This document shows positions 33,660 through 42,453 of a DNA stretch of 48,883 nucleotides, piece by piece. The position numbers and the translations under genes are program-made. The DNA comes from Alienimonas chondri (GTDB lineage: Bacteria > Planctomycetota > Planctomycetia > Planctomycetales > Planctomycetaceae). Location: NCBI RefSeq assembly GCF_013036045.1, contig NZ_WTPX01000020.1:1-48883 (forward strand), read 5' to 3'. How positions within the stretch are numbered: position 1 is the first letter of the stretch; each line of letters starts with the position of its first letter. The notes under the pieces were generated by a model that was not told the DNA's origin, did no database searches, and worked only from the letters and a program-made list of their open reading frames with translations.

Positions 33660-34148
33660 CTAGCGTTGGGCTCTGGGAGAGTAGGGATCGTCAGGCTTCG
33701 GTTCGTTCGCCTCGAACGCGGCCCGGACGGTCGGTCGACTCAACACTACGATCGTGAACACGCCGACCAGCGTCCCGAACGGCACGTTCAAACATTCGAT
33801 CGCCGCGACGACCAGGCAAAACGTGCGTCCCCGCAGTCGGTGCAGGTTCCGCCCGGCCAGCGTCTGAGCGATCACGATGGCGAGGTTCAACAGGACCGCG
33901 ACGGCCCCGACCACCGCCACGAGCCAGAAGACGCCTTGCTCGCCCGCCCCCGCACCGGCGAACGTCAGGACCGCGGCGACCCAGGCGCCGCCCGCGCAGA
34001 TGCCCAAGGCCGTCATCCCCGCGGACACGTAGTGCAGGATCGAGAGAATCCGCAGATGTTCGCGGTCTTCCCTGGTCAGAGAACCCGAACGCTCCTCGAC
34101 GCTCGATATAGACCGCGTCGCTCTCGACGAGGCATCGAAATCGTTCAT
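33660..34148 (-). CDS. Four-helix membrane protein of a conserved unknown family
   Basis: A 162-residue inner-membrane protein with about four helices. It shows the layout of a widespread uncharacterised family: EHLRILSILHYVSAGMTALG, an alanine/glycine-rich second helix, NLHRLRGRTFCLVVAAIECLNVPFGTLVGVFTIVVLSRPTVRAAF. The function is unknown. ATG 34148 (MNDFDASSR) is used as the start; the frame back to 34247 overlaps terminator sequence. It ends nine bases before the M28 peptidase start, so the two are likely to be co-transcribed. Confidence 0.8.
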   Translation of the reverse strand: MNDFDASSRATRSISSVEERSGSLTREDREHLRILSILHYVSAGMTALGICAGGAWVAAVLTFAGAGAGEQGVFWLVAVVGAVAVLLNLAIVIAQTLAGRNLHRLRGRTFCLVVAAIECLNVPFGTLVGVFTIVVLSRPTVRAAFEANEPKPDDPYSPRAQR

Positions 34149-34244
34149 TCCACGGCGGGGCGCGTTCGGGGGGATGAATCGGAGACGCCCATCGCGGGCA
34201 GGCGGATCACGGCAAGCGACCGTGGAGCGTGGCGGCGGGCGCCT

Positions 34245-34285
34245 CAAAACAAAACCGTCCCGGCCGCGCGAGGCGGCCGGGACGG
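34245..34285 (-). terminator. Strong intrinsic terminator of the stress-protein gene
   Basis: CCGTCCCGGCCGC (34255-34267) and GCGGCCGGGACGG (34273-34285) form a perfect 13-bp stem with a five-base loop. Read on the minus strand it is followed by GGTTTTGTTTTG, a T-rich tail. It lies 50 bases after the stop of the minus-strand general-stress-like gene and before the next minus-strand gene. Confidence 0.85.
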
Positions 34286-34334
34286 CGGGTTCTCATCGGG
34301 CCGACGTTCGGTCGATCCCGAACGGGAGCGGGGT

Positions 34335-34961
34335 TCACCGCGGGTTCGTGGAACGCAGGTTCTCGGCGGTAATTTCCTCGCGGGTCACCGTGCGGCCGTC
34401 GGCGGTCAGCCGCTCCGAGGCGGTCGGATTGCTGGCGAAATAGGTGTCGCGGCGGTGGTAGTCGTAGGCGTTGGTTCCGTCGAGGATGCGATGGGCCTCC
34501 TCCCAGCGATCCGTGCCGCACTTCACGGTGACGATCGTGCGGCCGCTTTCAAACTCGCTGTGGTAGTAGTTCGCTTCTTCCTCCGGGATGCCCCAGCCAA
34601 CCAAAGCGCCGATCAGGCCGCCTGCGGCCGCGGTTCCCGCGGCGCTGGCGGCGACGGCAGCGAGCGCACCGCCCGCGATCACCGGGCCGACCGCCGGCAG
34701 CGCTCCGGCGACGATGCCCAAGCCCCACAGCGCCCCGGCGCCCAAGCCGGTCGCGGCCCCGGCGACGGCGCCCTCCTCGGCCATCGTTTCTTCGTTCTGC
34801 TCCGCGAAGGTGCCTTCCTGATCACGGGACGCGACGCCGATCTGATCATCGGAAAAGCCGGCCGCTTTCAGATCGCGGACAGCTTTCTGCGCTTCGGCGT
34901 GCGAATGAAAGACTCCGACCACGGTTTCGCGGGCGGTGCGGGTGGGGGTGGCGGTCGTCAT
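34335..34961 (-). CDS. General stress protein 17M/YflT-like protein with glycine-zipper core
   Basis: A 208-residue protein. The N-terminal half has the YflT-like pattern (VVGVFHSHAEAQKAVRDLKAAGFSDDQIGVAS), followed by a long Gly/Ala membrane-like stretch (about 68-135: AVAGAATGLGAGALWGLG... AAGGLIGALVGWGIPEEEA), which is a glycine-zipper-type insert. The end (ESGRTIVTVKC, EEAHRILDGTNAYDYHRRD) returns to the ferredoxin-like fold. Proteins like this are linked to stress adaptation and envelope association. ATG 34961 gives the usual MTTATPT-type start; an in-frame ATG at 34985 adds eight residues. A strong terminator lies downstream. Confidence 0.82.
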   Translation of the reverse strand: MTTATPTRTARETVVGVFHSHAEAQKAVRDLKAAGFSDDQIGVASRDQEGTFAEQNEETMAEEGAVAGAATGLGAGALWGLGIVAGALPAVGPVIAGGALAAVAASAAGTAAAGGLIGALVGWGIPEEEANYYHSEFESGRTIVTVKCGTDRWEEAHRILDGTNAYDYHRRDTYFASNPTASERLTADGRTVTREEITAENLRSTNPR

Positions 34962-35294
34962 GGTTGTTCTTTGCTGAGCGGACATTGATTGACCAAGCCA
35001 AGCGCTCGCCGCATGGGAGTGAAGCGTTTGCCTGACGAGGGATGAGGGTGCAGCCGGTATGCCAAATCGCGGAAACCGGCCTGACCGTCGGTTGATCCGG
35101 GGGATCGCCCGATAACCCCTTGCAGGAAGGGGTTCCGCATCGGTCGACTCGCGGTCGGATTGGTCGTCTGGCAGGCAGGGAGCGGACGGCGCCGGAAGGC
35201 ATGACCTCCGCATGAGCGCCGCGGGTTCGCGTTGCCGGTCGGCGGTTGGGGTACACTGCGGGGGCCCCGCAGCCCTTTCCCCCGCCGCCCGTCG
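34962..35294. other. Intergenic gap between stress protein and DUF1501 genes
   Basis: No gene is supported here; short open frames lack family features. A small hairpin, AACCCCTT/AAGGGGTT (35114-35134, five-base loop), lies near the middle. The promoters of the two divergent genes must be here, but no clear box pair was found. Confidence 0.6.
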
Positions 35295-36704
35295 ATGCAC
35301 CCGCTCGCCGCCCGGACTCGTCGTCACTTCTTCCACGACTGCGGCGTCGGCCTCGCGCCGATCGCCGCTGGGATGCTGGCCGGGGCGAACCGCTCCGCGA
35401 CGGCCGGTCCCTCGGTCACGCAGTTGGCGGCGACCGCCAAGCGGGTGATCTATCTGTTTCAGGCTGGGGCGCCGAGCCAGTTGGAGTTATTCGACAACAA
35501 ACCGGAACTCGCCAAGCGGGCCGGCAAGCCGATGCCGAAGTCCGTCACGGACGGCCTGCGGCTCGCATTTATCCAACCGGACGCCGCGGTCCTCGGTCCG
35601 CAGTTCGAATTCGCCCGCCACGGCGAGAGCGGCGCTGAGATCTCCTCCGCCCTACCGCACCTTCACAAAGTCGCCGACGACATCGCCGTCGTGCGGACGG
35701 TGCACACGGACCAGTTCAATCACGCCCCCGCCCAGCTGTTGATGAACACCGGGCACAACCTGCCCGGACGGCCGAGCTTGGGGTCGTGGCTCAGCTACGG
35801 ACTCGGCAGCGAAGCGGACGATCTGCCGGCGTTCGTGGTGCTCTCCAGCGGGGGAAACCTCTCCGGCGGGGCGGCGATGTGGGGGAACGGCGCCTTGCCG
35901 GGGTCTCATCAGGGCGTGCCCTTCCGCAGTTCCGGCGACCCGATTCTCCACGTCGCCCGGCCGCCGGGCGTCGATCGGCGGGCGCAGCGGGAGAGCCTCG
36001 ACCTCATCCGCGACCTCAACGTCCGTCATCAGGAGCAGGTCGGCGATCCGGAGATCGACGTGCGAATCGACGCCTACGAAATGGCGTTTCGTATGCAATC
36101 CGCCGCCCCGGAGCTCACCGACTACTCCGGCGAAACTACCGAGACGTTGGAGCTCTACGGCGCCGACCCGAACGACGGGAAGAAACAATTCGCGAACAAT
36201 TGCCTGCTCGCTCGTCGGTTGGCGGAGCGGGGCGTGCGGTGCATTCAGGTCTATCACGAAGGCTGGGATCACCACAGCAACGTGAAGGGCGGGGTGGAGA
36301 CCCAGGCGAAGAACGTCGATCAGGCCAGCGCCGCGTTGGTGGCCGATTTGAAACGACGCGGCCTGTTGGAGGACACGCTGGTAATCTGGGGCGGGGAGTT
36401 CGGCCGCACGCCGATGGTGGAGACCAGCGCCGCGTTGGGCCGCGTCGCCGGCCGCGATCATCACCCCGGGTGCAGTTCGATCTGGCTGGCCGGCGGCGGG
36501 ATCAAACCGGGGCTCACCTACGGAGAGACGGACGACCTCGGGTTCTCGATCGTCAAAGACCCGGTCGGGGTGCACGATCTGCACGCCACGCTGCTGCACT
36601 GCCTGGGCATCGACCACGAACGCCTCGCGGTGAACGTCGGCGGATTGGACGTCCGCCTGACCGGCGTGGAGCCGGCGAAGGTCGTCCACGGGCTGTTGGC
36701 GTAG
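35295..36704 (+). CDS. DUF1501 protein, Tat-exported
   Basis: A 469-residue DUF1501 family protein, very common in planctomycetes and related to the alkaline phosphatase/sulfatase fold. The N-terminus has a twin-arginine-like TRRHFFHDCGVGLAPIAAGMLAG, indicating Tat export. Family landmarks are VIYLFQAGAPSQLELFDNKPEL, HTDQFNHAPAQLLMNTG, GRPSLGSWLSYGLGS, WDHHSNVKGG, VIWGGEFGRTPM and GRDHHPGCSSIWLAGGGIKPG. These genes usually follow a PSCyt1/PSCyt2 gene; here none is adjacent, but one lies at the right edge of the window about 11 kb away. Function not established. ATG 35295 fits the family start. Confidence 0.95.
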   Translation: MHPLAARTRRHFFHDCGVGLAPIAAGMLAGANRSATAGPSVTQLAATAKRVIYLFQAGAPSQLELFDNKPELAKRAGKPMPKSVTDGLRLAFIQPDAAVLGPQFEFARHGESGAEISSALPHLHKVADDIAVVRTVHTDQFNHAPAQLLMNTGHNLPGRPSLGSWLSYGLGSEADDLPAFVVLSSGGNLSGGAAMWGNGALPGSHQGVPFRSSGDPILHVARPPGVDRRAQRESLDLIRDLNVRHQEQVGDPEIDVRIDAYEMAFRMQSAAPELTDYSGETTETLELYGADPNDGKKQFANNCLLARRLAERGVRCIQVYHEGWDHHSNVKGGVETQAKNVDQASAALVADLKRRGLLEDTLVIWGGEFGRTPMVETSAALGRVAGRDHHPGCSSIWLAGGGIKPGLTYGETDDLGFSIVKDPVGVHDLHATLLHCLGIDHERLAVNVGGLDVRLTGVEPAKVVHGLLA

Positions 36705-36707
36705 ATC

Positions 36708-36786
36708 TCGGCAGCCCGAGGCGCAAGCCGAGGTTGAGCGACATGAACCATGTCACACGGCCTCGGTTTGTGAAACGGGCTGCCGA
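36708..36786. repeat. Palindromic element between convergent genes
   Basis: TCGGCAGCCCG (36708-36718) is perfectly complementary to CGGGCTGCCGA (36776-36786). Inside, CCGAGG/CCTCGG and ACATG/CATGT (36741-36753) add further pairing. It starts three bases after the DUF1501 stop and ends eight bases before the stop of the convergent hydrolase gene, so it may act as a bidirectional terminator. Its modular layout differs from the elements at 10677 and 27361. Confidence 0.75.
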
Positions 36787-36794
36787 ACCGAGCG

Positions 36795-38144
36795 TTAGTC
36801 GGACGGCTCGGACTGGAGGCCGACCGTGTTGACGGCCCGCACGCGATAGCCGGCGGCGTCCCGCGGGGCGTCTTTCAATTGATACTCCATCCGCCGCAGC
36901 GGTTGGAGCGGCGTATCGCTGTACTGAAGGCCTTGGAACAGCGGTCTCCCGAACGGGTTCTTCGGCGCCTCCGGGATCTGTGCGACGGCCTCGCCGTCCC
37001 GCTCGATGACGAAGTACGCCACGCCGCTTTGGAGGTCGGCGTCGGCGTCCCAACGGAGCACGTTCTCCTCGATCCGAACGTTCGTCGGGGCCGGCGGCGG
37101 GGTGGAATCGGCGACGGACGCGTCGGCTGTATAAGTCATCCACGCGCGGGCGATCGCTTCGTTCGGAAGCCAGTTTGCCGCCAGCGGGTTTCCCTCATAA
37201 TCCCCGGCCGGGGAGGCGACCGCTCCCCGGACCTCCGCGAGCCAGACGCGATCAAGCGGCATCGGGCGGAGCGGGGCGCCGGATTCCTCCGGAAGTCGGG
37301 CGGACAGGCAGGCGTCGAACCAAGGGATCGCGAGATACCGCTGGTTACCGCATTCGTGGGCGGTGAGCGGGTCGATCGCGGTCGCGATCAATCCGCCGGA
37401 CCCGCGGACCTGCTCGAAGAAGGCGCGATTCGCCGGCCAGACTCGCGAAAAACGCCCATCCGTCACCGTCACGCCCTCTTTCGTTCCGAGATTGCACATC
37501 ACGGGGACCGCCAACGCCGCTCCCGGCAGGTCGAAGGGGACCGCCTCCGGCCGATTGGGGTCGGCTTCAAACGACGGCACGCCCGATCGCAGCCACGCCG
37601 CCGCGACCCTCTCCGGGTGCATCAGCGTCATGCCGCCCGCCCAAACGCCCCCCCCGCTGTGGCCCCACAGCGCCCAGGGGACGTGTGCCAGTTCCGGATG
37701 TCCCGAGGACTGACCGAGATCCCGCAGCGCCTTGAGGAACGCCTCGGACGAACCGTTCCGAGGGTCGCACCACTTGCGGCACTCCGCCTGTTCCGGCTGC
37801 TCGTACGCCGGCGCCAGCAACGCACAGCCGTGCTGCCGAGCCAAAGCCTGCCAGTGCAGGTCGAACGCCCCCGTCAGTCCCGATTTGCAGGAGCCGGTTC
37901 CGCACCCATGTTGATGCACCACGACGCCGCGGAGGGTCTCGACTCCCGAGGGGACCCAGAGGGTGTAACGGACGGGGAAGGCCAGACCGCCCGGCTCCGA
38001 CGACGCTTCATACCGGACGCGATAGATCGGCGGTTCGACGTCCGGGACCACGTCGTACGGCGCCTCCTGAGCGGACGCCTCGGGACCGAACGCGAGCACG
38101 GTCAAGACGACGACGGCGAGAGCGGCGACGGAACGAGCTTTCAT
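36795..38144 (-). CDS. Secreted alpha/beta hydrolase with C-terminal Fn3-like domain
   Basis: A 449-residue exported protein. ATG 38144 starts a signal peptide (about 1-25, ending SAQEAP); the frame to 38354 is rejected. Residues about 30-350 are an alpha/beta hydrolase with the nucleophile elbow GHSGGG ([14 protein letters not shown]), a [10 protein letters not shown] oxyanion-side segment and several Cys likely in disulfides. A late His in [12 protein letters not shown] may complete the triad. Residues about 365-449 ([20 protein letters not shown]... [13 protein letters not shown]) resemble a fibronectin type III module. It is probably an extracellular esterase; the substrate is unknown. 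Confidence 0.85.
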   Translation of the reverse strand: MKARSVAALAVVVLTVLAFGPEASAQEAPYDVVPDVEPPIYRVRYEASSEPGGLAFPVRYTLWVPSGVETLRGVVVHQHGCGTGSCKSGLTGAFDLHWQALARQHGCALLAPAYEQPEQAECRKWCDPRNGSSEAFLKALRDLGQSSGHPELAHVPWALWGHSGGGVWAGGMTLMHPERVAAAWLRSGVPSFEADPNRPEAVPFDLPGAALAVPVMCNLGTKEGVTVTDGRFSRVWPANRAFFEQVRGSGGLIATAIDPLTAHECGNQRYLAIPWFDACLSARLPEESGAPLRPMPLDRVWLAEVRGAVASPAGDYEGNPLAANWLPNEAIARAWMTYTADASVADSTPPPAPTNVRIEENVLRWDADADLQSGVAYFVIERDGEAVAQIPEAPKNPFGRPLFQGLQYSDTPLQPLRRMEYQLKDAPRDAAGYRVRAVNTVGLQSEPSD

Positions 38145-38483
38145 CAGCAGTCCTACGGGATCGGTCGACAGGAGAGGCGGTCCAGCGTACCGCGGCGTCC
38201 TTCCGACAAACCATCCGGCGAACGTTCGCTGCGAGCGGCCGCCGGGGCCGCGGTGCGAAGCGGGTGGAGGCGACGAAGCCGCGGGGCGACGTGGTGTCCG
38301 CACGCTCGAACCCCGTCTTGAGGGAAATCGGCTCCGATCGGTGACTTTTCTCAACGCCCGGGCGCCGGCGCGTTGCGAGCGGACATCGGCGACCTAGGTT
38401 CGTTCGGCCCCCAACCTTCTCGCTGAAGTTCCGCGAGACGTGCGATCGGGGGCGCGAACCCGCCCCGTTGAATAGCCCGGCAA
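38145..38483. other. Intergenic gap between hydrolase and sigma-54 activator genes
   Basis: No gene is supported. A small GC hairpin GCGGCC/GGCCGC lies at 38235-38251. Promoters for the two divergent genes should be here. I saw no -24/-12 (GG...GC) sigma-54 site with convincing spacing. Confidence 0.55.
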
Positions 38484-39890
38484 ATGCCCCAGACTCCCGA
38501 TCCGACCGGCTCCGTGCTGGTGGTGGAAGACGACGACGCCATCCGTGAAGGCATGGCCGATTTGCTCCGCGATCGCGGACATAAAGCCGACGTCGCCGCG
38601 GACCTCGCCGCCGCCAAAAGCCGGCTCAAAGATTCCAAGTTCGACGCGATCGTCTGCGACGTCTGCCTGCCGGACGGCGACGGGTTCGGACTCCTGGAAT
38701 ATACTCGTGAGCATCACCCGGACGTCGCCGTCCTACTGCTGACCGGCTACGGCACGATCGAGAGCGCCGTCGAGGCGATTCAGGAGGGCGCCGCGGATTA
38801 TCTCACCAAGCCGTTGATCCACGAGGAGCTGCTGCTGTCGCTGCGGAAGGCGCTCGCCTCCCGCAAGATGGTCGCGGAGAATAAGAGCCTTAAAGCCCAG
38901 CTCAACGAGCGGCACGGCCTCGGCCGGATCGTGGGCCGGGATTATCGCATGCAGCGGATGTTCGAGCTGATCGAATCCGTGGCGGACACCCGCACCACCG
39001 TCTTGATTCTCGGCGAGAGCGGCACCGGCAAAACGATGACCGCTCGGGCCTTGCACGCCGCCGGCAGCCGCAGCGGCGGGCCGTTCGTCGAGGTCGCCTG
39101 CGGAGCGTTGCCGGAGAACCTGCTCGAGAGCGAACTGTTCGGCCATGTGAAGGGCGCCTTCACCGGGGCCACGAACGATAAAGAGGGCAAATTCTTAATG
39201 GCGAACGGCGGGACGCTGTTCCTCGACGAGATCGCCACCGCCAGCCCCCGGCTTCAGGTCAAGCTGCTGCGGGCCTTGCAGGATAAGGAGTTCGAGCCGG
39301 TCGGCGGCACGAAGACGCACAAGGTCGACGTGCGGCTGGTGCTCGCCACGAACGCCGACTTGGAAAAGCTCGTCGCTGCGGGGGAGTTCCGCGAGGACCT
39401 CTATTATCGCATCAACGTCATCACCCTCACCCAGCCGGCGCTGCGGGAACGGATCGGCGATATCCCGCTGCTCGCCGAACATTATCTGAAGGTGTTTCGG
39501 GAGCAGACCGGCAAGCACGTCACCGCGATCGAGCCGGACGCGATGCGGTTGATGCAGCGGCATGCCTGGCCGGGCAACGTGCGCGAATTGGTGAACGTGG
39601 TCGAGCGGGCCGTCGTCCTGACTCGCGGCGAGACGATCGCCGTCGCCGATCTGCCCGAGAGCCTGAAGCGGGACGACCCCGCCCATCGCCCGCACGCCGC
39701 GGTCGCCGGCGGTTTGAAGAAGGCGATGGCCCCCGCGGAGCGGGACATCATCCTCGAAGCCCTGCACGCCCACGGTTGGAACCGGCAGGACACCAGCGCC
39801 ACGCTGGGGATCAACCGCACGACGCTTTACAAGAAGATGAAGCGCTACGGCATCAGCTACGAAGGCGAGATGGCTCGCGCGATGGCTTGA
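38484..39890 (+). CDS. NtrC-family sigma-54-dependent response regulator
   Basis: A 468-residue regulator with three domains. The receiver (about 9-125) has the acidic pocket EDDD and phospho-acceptor D59 (VCDVCLPDG), with T in LLTGYG and K109 in LTKP. The AAA+ domain (about 145-375) has Walker A GESGTGKT (177-184), the sigma-54 loop GAFTGA (224-229), LFLDEIATA and RINV. The C-terminal Fis-type helix-turn-helix is [15 protein letters not shown]. When phosphorylated it should activate RNA polymerase bound to sigma-54. No histidine kinase is nearby, so it is an orphan in this window and its targets are unknown. Confidence 0.96.
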   Translation: MPQTPDPTGSVLVVEDDDAIREGMADLLRDRGHKADVAADLAAAKSRLKDSKFDAIVCDVCLPDGDGFGLLEYTREHHPDVAVLLLTGYGTIESAVEAIQEGAADYLTKPLIHEELLLSLRKALASRKMVAENKSLKAQLNERHGLGRIVGRDYRMQRMFELIESVADTRTTVLILGESGTGKTMTARALHAAGSRSGGPFVEVACGALPENLLESELFGHVKGAFTGATNDKEGKFLMANGGTLFLDEIATASPRLQVKLLRALQDKEFEPVGGTKTHKVDVRLVLATNADLEKLVAAGEFREDLYYRINVITLTQPALRERIGDIPLLAEHYLKVFREQTGKHVTAIEPDAMRLMQRHAWPGNVRELVNVVERAVVLTRGETIAVADLPESLKRDDPAHRPHAAVAGGLKKAMAPAERDIILEALHAHGWNRQDTSATLGINRTTLYKKMKRYGISYEGEMARAMA

Positions 39891-40014
39891 CTCGGGACGC
39901 CGCGTGTTGCAGGGCGCTGCGCCCGGTCGAATGAATCGGCCGATCCGATTGCGTACGGCGCCGCTCGCCGGTAACTTTTAATAGTCGTCAATGTCGTTTC
40001 TTCAGGGGTCGTTC

Positions 40015-41298
40015 ATGTCCGCAAGCCGTCGTTCGTTTCTTGGCGCCGCCTCCGCGGGAGCGGCCCTGGCCGTGGGTTTGTCGAACTCAGCCCGTGCGGC
40101 CCGGCGGGACGACGAACGTGACGACGGCGTTCTCCGCATCGCCCTGATCGGCTGCGGCGGGCAGGGGCGTCACAACTTGGCGCGGATGTTCGATGCCGCC
40201 AAGAGCGACGACGTCCCGGCCGTGCGGGCCATCGCCGTGTGCGACGCGGATGCGGACCGCGCCGCCAGCGGCGTCGAACTGGCGAACTCCTTGAACGGCG
40301 GCGAGGGCTGTCGTTCTTTCCCCGACACCGCCGCGCTCATCGAAGCGGTCGGTGCGGACCTCGACGCCGTCATCGTCGCCACGCCGGACCATCAGCACGC
40401 CCCGGTCTCGGTTGCCGTCGCGGACGCCGGCTTGGCGGTCTACTGCGAGAAGCCGTTGGCGAACAGCGTTGCAGAGTGCGACGCGATCCTCGCCGCTGCC
40501 ACGCGGAACAATGTGTTGCTCCAGGTCGGTAGCCATGAACGCAGCAACCCGCTGGTTCGACGGGCCTGCGAATTGGTGCGGAGCGGGGCGGTGGGCGAAT
40601 TGAAGGAGATCGTCCTGCAGATGCCCACGGAGCAATCGCACCACCGGGCCGTCGCCGCCACGACCGCGGCGGCCCCGACCGTTCCGCCGCCCGCTTCGCT
40701 GGACTATGCGATGTGGCTGGGCGACACGCACGCGGTCGATCCCGGCCCGGCGACCTGGCCGGATATGAAATCGGTCGATCCGCAACTCCCTGGCTGGATG
40801 CCGCAGACCGGACCGCATTTCTGGTGGCGGTTCGTCAGCGCGTTCGGCGCCGGCGAGGTCACCGATCGCGGCGCTCACATCCTGGACATCGCCCAACTCG
40901 CCACCGGCCGCGACGACGCTCTTGAATGGAAGCCGACGTCCGTCACCGGGACCGGCGGCGACCGCCCCGGCGCCTTCTTCGACTCCCCGATGAAGTACGA
41001 CTTCCGGGTGACGTTCCCCAGCGGCCCGGACTACGTCGGCACCACCGAAGGCGAACGCGGCCTGCGATTCGTGGGCGAGAAGGGCGAACTATTCGTCGCC
41101 GTCCATGGCGGCAAGACGACCGCTGAACCCGCTTCCCTGTTGGAGTGCGAAACCGACGTGGATCTCGGCCGGACCGCCTCCCATCACGCGAACTTCCTGC
41201 GTTCGCTGACCGGCGAGGAAACGCTGTTCGCCCCCGCCCAAGCCGGTCATCGGACCGCCGTGTTGTGTCACCAGATCAACGACGCCCTCCGGGCCTAA
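40015..41298 (+). CDS. Gfo/Idh/MocA oxidoreductase with Tat signal
   Basis: A 427-residue NAD(P)-dependent oxidoreductase of the type frequently exported in planctomycetes. The N-terminus SRRSFLGAASAGAALAVG is a twin-arginine signal. The Rossmann motif is LIGCGGQGR, then PDHQHAP and the conserved CEKPLANS. The C-terminal half has GPHFWWRFVSAFGAGEVTDRGAHILDI, typical of this secreted group. Start: ATG 40015 is preceded by AGGGG at good spacing; an upstream ATG at 39991 adds eight residues. It probably acts on a sugar or sugar derivative; substrate unknown. It stands alone between a regulator and a convergent gene. Confidence 0.93.
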   Translation: MSASRRSFLGAASAGAALAVGLSNSARAARRDDERDDGVLRIALIGCGGQGRHNLARMFDAAKSDDVPAVRAIAVCDADADRAASGVELANSLNGGEGCRSFPDTAALIEAVGADLDAVIVATPDHQHAPVSVAVADAGLAVYCEKPLANSVAECDAILAAATRNNVLLQVGSHERSNPLVRRACELVRSGAVGELKEIVLQMPTEQSHHRAVAATTAAAPTVPPPASLDYAMWLGDTHAVDPGPATWPDMKSVDPQLPGWMPQTGPHFWWRFVSAFGAGEVTDRGAHILDIAQLATGRDDALEWKPTSVTGTGGDRPGAFFDSPMKYDFRVTFPSGPDYVGTTEGERGLRFVGEKGELFVAVHGGKTTAEPASLLECETDVDLGRTASHHANFLRSLTGEETLFAPAQAGHRTAVLCHQINDALRA

Positions 41299-41321
41299 GC
41301 GGCCTGCCGGGGATGCGTCGT

Positions 41322-42443
41322 TCAACGCCCTTCGGCGAGGGCGTCGACGCTCAGGGCGATCTCGCATGTGGGGCCGTCGTCCGCGACGATCTCCTGCGCG
41401 ATCGCCTCGTTGGCGGGCGCCAGCACGTCGAAGTGATCGGCGCCGGGGACGATGAACGTGTGCACCAACGGGTTGTCCGTCGCCTCAGCCAGTTCGGTGA
41501 TTGAACTCGCGTTGCCGAGTTCGCCTTCGATCAGGAACAGCGGGGTTCGGACGTCGTTCAGCCAATAGCCGGGCGAGCGGACGATTGCTTCGTCGGCGGC
41601 GTCCTGGGGGACGTGATAGATGTAGGAGCCGCCGTAGTCGCGAATATCGGCGACCGGTCCGAAGGCGAACGTCGCCCGGAAGCGATCGGAACGCTCCGTG
41701 ACCAGCGCCGCCAGCGTGCCGCCGGTGCTGTGCCCGCCGAGGTAGATGCGGTCTGCGTCGATCCCCGGCTGTCGGGCGAGGTATTCCGCGGCGGCGAGGA
41801 TGTCTTCGACTTCGCCAAGAAATCCTTCCCGCTGGCCGGGATTCGCGTTTCCGCCGCGGAGCGAGGGAAACATCATCACGATGCCGGCGTCGCGGAGGGC
41901 GGACGCGGCCTGATCGTTCTCCCGCTCCTGCGGCCCCCAGACCGGCCCGATCGTGTTGCTGTCCCCGCCGGTGATCCACACGATCGCCGGGCGTTTTTCT
42001 CCCGGGTCGATCGTGCCGTCGGCGACCTCCGCGGTCAGGTACGCCGGCAGCTCGCCGACCGGGGCGGGATAGCTCACCAATGCGAACTCCGAACCCGGCG
42101 GCGGTTCGGGCGGCGGTCCCGCCGACGGTTGCGGCGGGCCGAGTGTGGAGGCGTGGGCGGCGACGGCGGCCCGCAGCGATCCGGTTCGCTCGGCGACCTT
42201 CGCGGCCTGTTCCTGCCGCAGACGGGCCTCCGCCTCGACTTGTTGGTAAGCCGCGAGCATCAGCCCGCCGCAGCACAGAATGCACAGCACTAGCCCGCCG
42301 CCCGACAGGCCGAGGATCCACCAGCCGACCTGTGAGTTCGATTTCTTCCGCGGTCGCTGCGGCGATGAATCGCGTGGTCGTGACGCCTGCCGCCCGGAGG
42401 GGGCGGAGCGAGGGCGACGCGGAGGGAGGGAGCGATCCGACAT
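41322..42443 (-). CDS. Membrane-anchored alpha/beta hydrolase
   Basis: A 373-residue protein with a basic, Pro/Arg-rich cytoplasmic N-terminus, a single membrane helix (about 40-66: WWILGLSGGGLVLCILCCGG, Cys-rich) and an external prolyl oligopeptidase-like alpha/beta hydrolase. The nucleophile elbow is LGGHSTGGTLA, the oxyanion/HG-like segment is VWITGGDSN, the acid may be in LIEGELG and the His in VPGADHFDVL. It could be an esterase or peptidase acting on envelope or extracellular substrates. It lies 10 bases after the FtsQ-like gene, so both may be translated from one transcript. Confidence 0.85.
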   Translation of the reverse strand: MSDRSLPPRRPRSAPSGRQASRPRDSSPQRPRKKSNSQVGWWILGLSGGGLVLCILCCGGLMLAAYQQVEAEARLRQEQAAKVAERTGSLRAAVAAHASTLGPPQPSAGPPPEPPPGSEFALVSYPAPVGELPAYLTAEVADGTIDPGEKRPAIVWITGGDSNTIGPVWGPQERENDQAASALRDAGIVMMFPSLRGGNANPGQREGFLGEVEDILAAAEYLARQPGIDADRIYLGGHSTGGTLAALVTERSDRFRATFAFGPVADIRDYGGSYIYHVPQDAADEAIVRSPGYWLNDVRTPLFLIEGELGNASSITELAEATDNPLVHTFIVPGADHFDVLAPANEAIAQEIVADDGPTCEIALSVDALAEGR

Positions 42444-42453
42444 GCGGTTCAGC

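Noticed and set aside
38145-38483. tRNA or small RNA gene in the gap
   Set aside because: No cloverleaf-compatible arms or GGTTCGA-type T-loop in the right context was seen.
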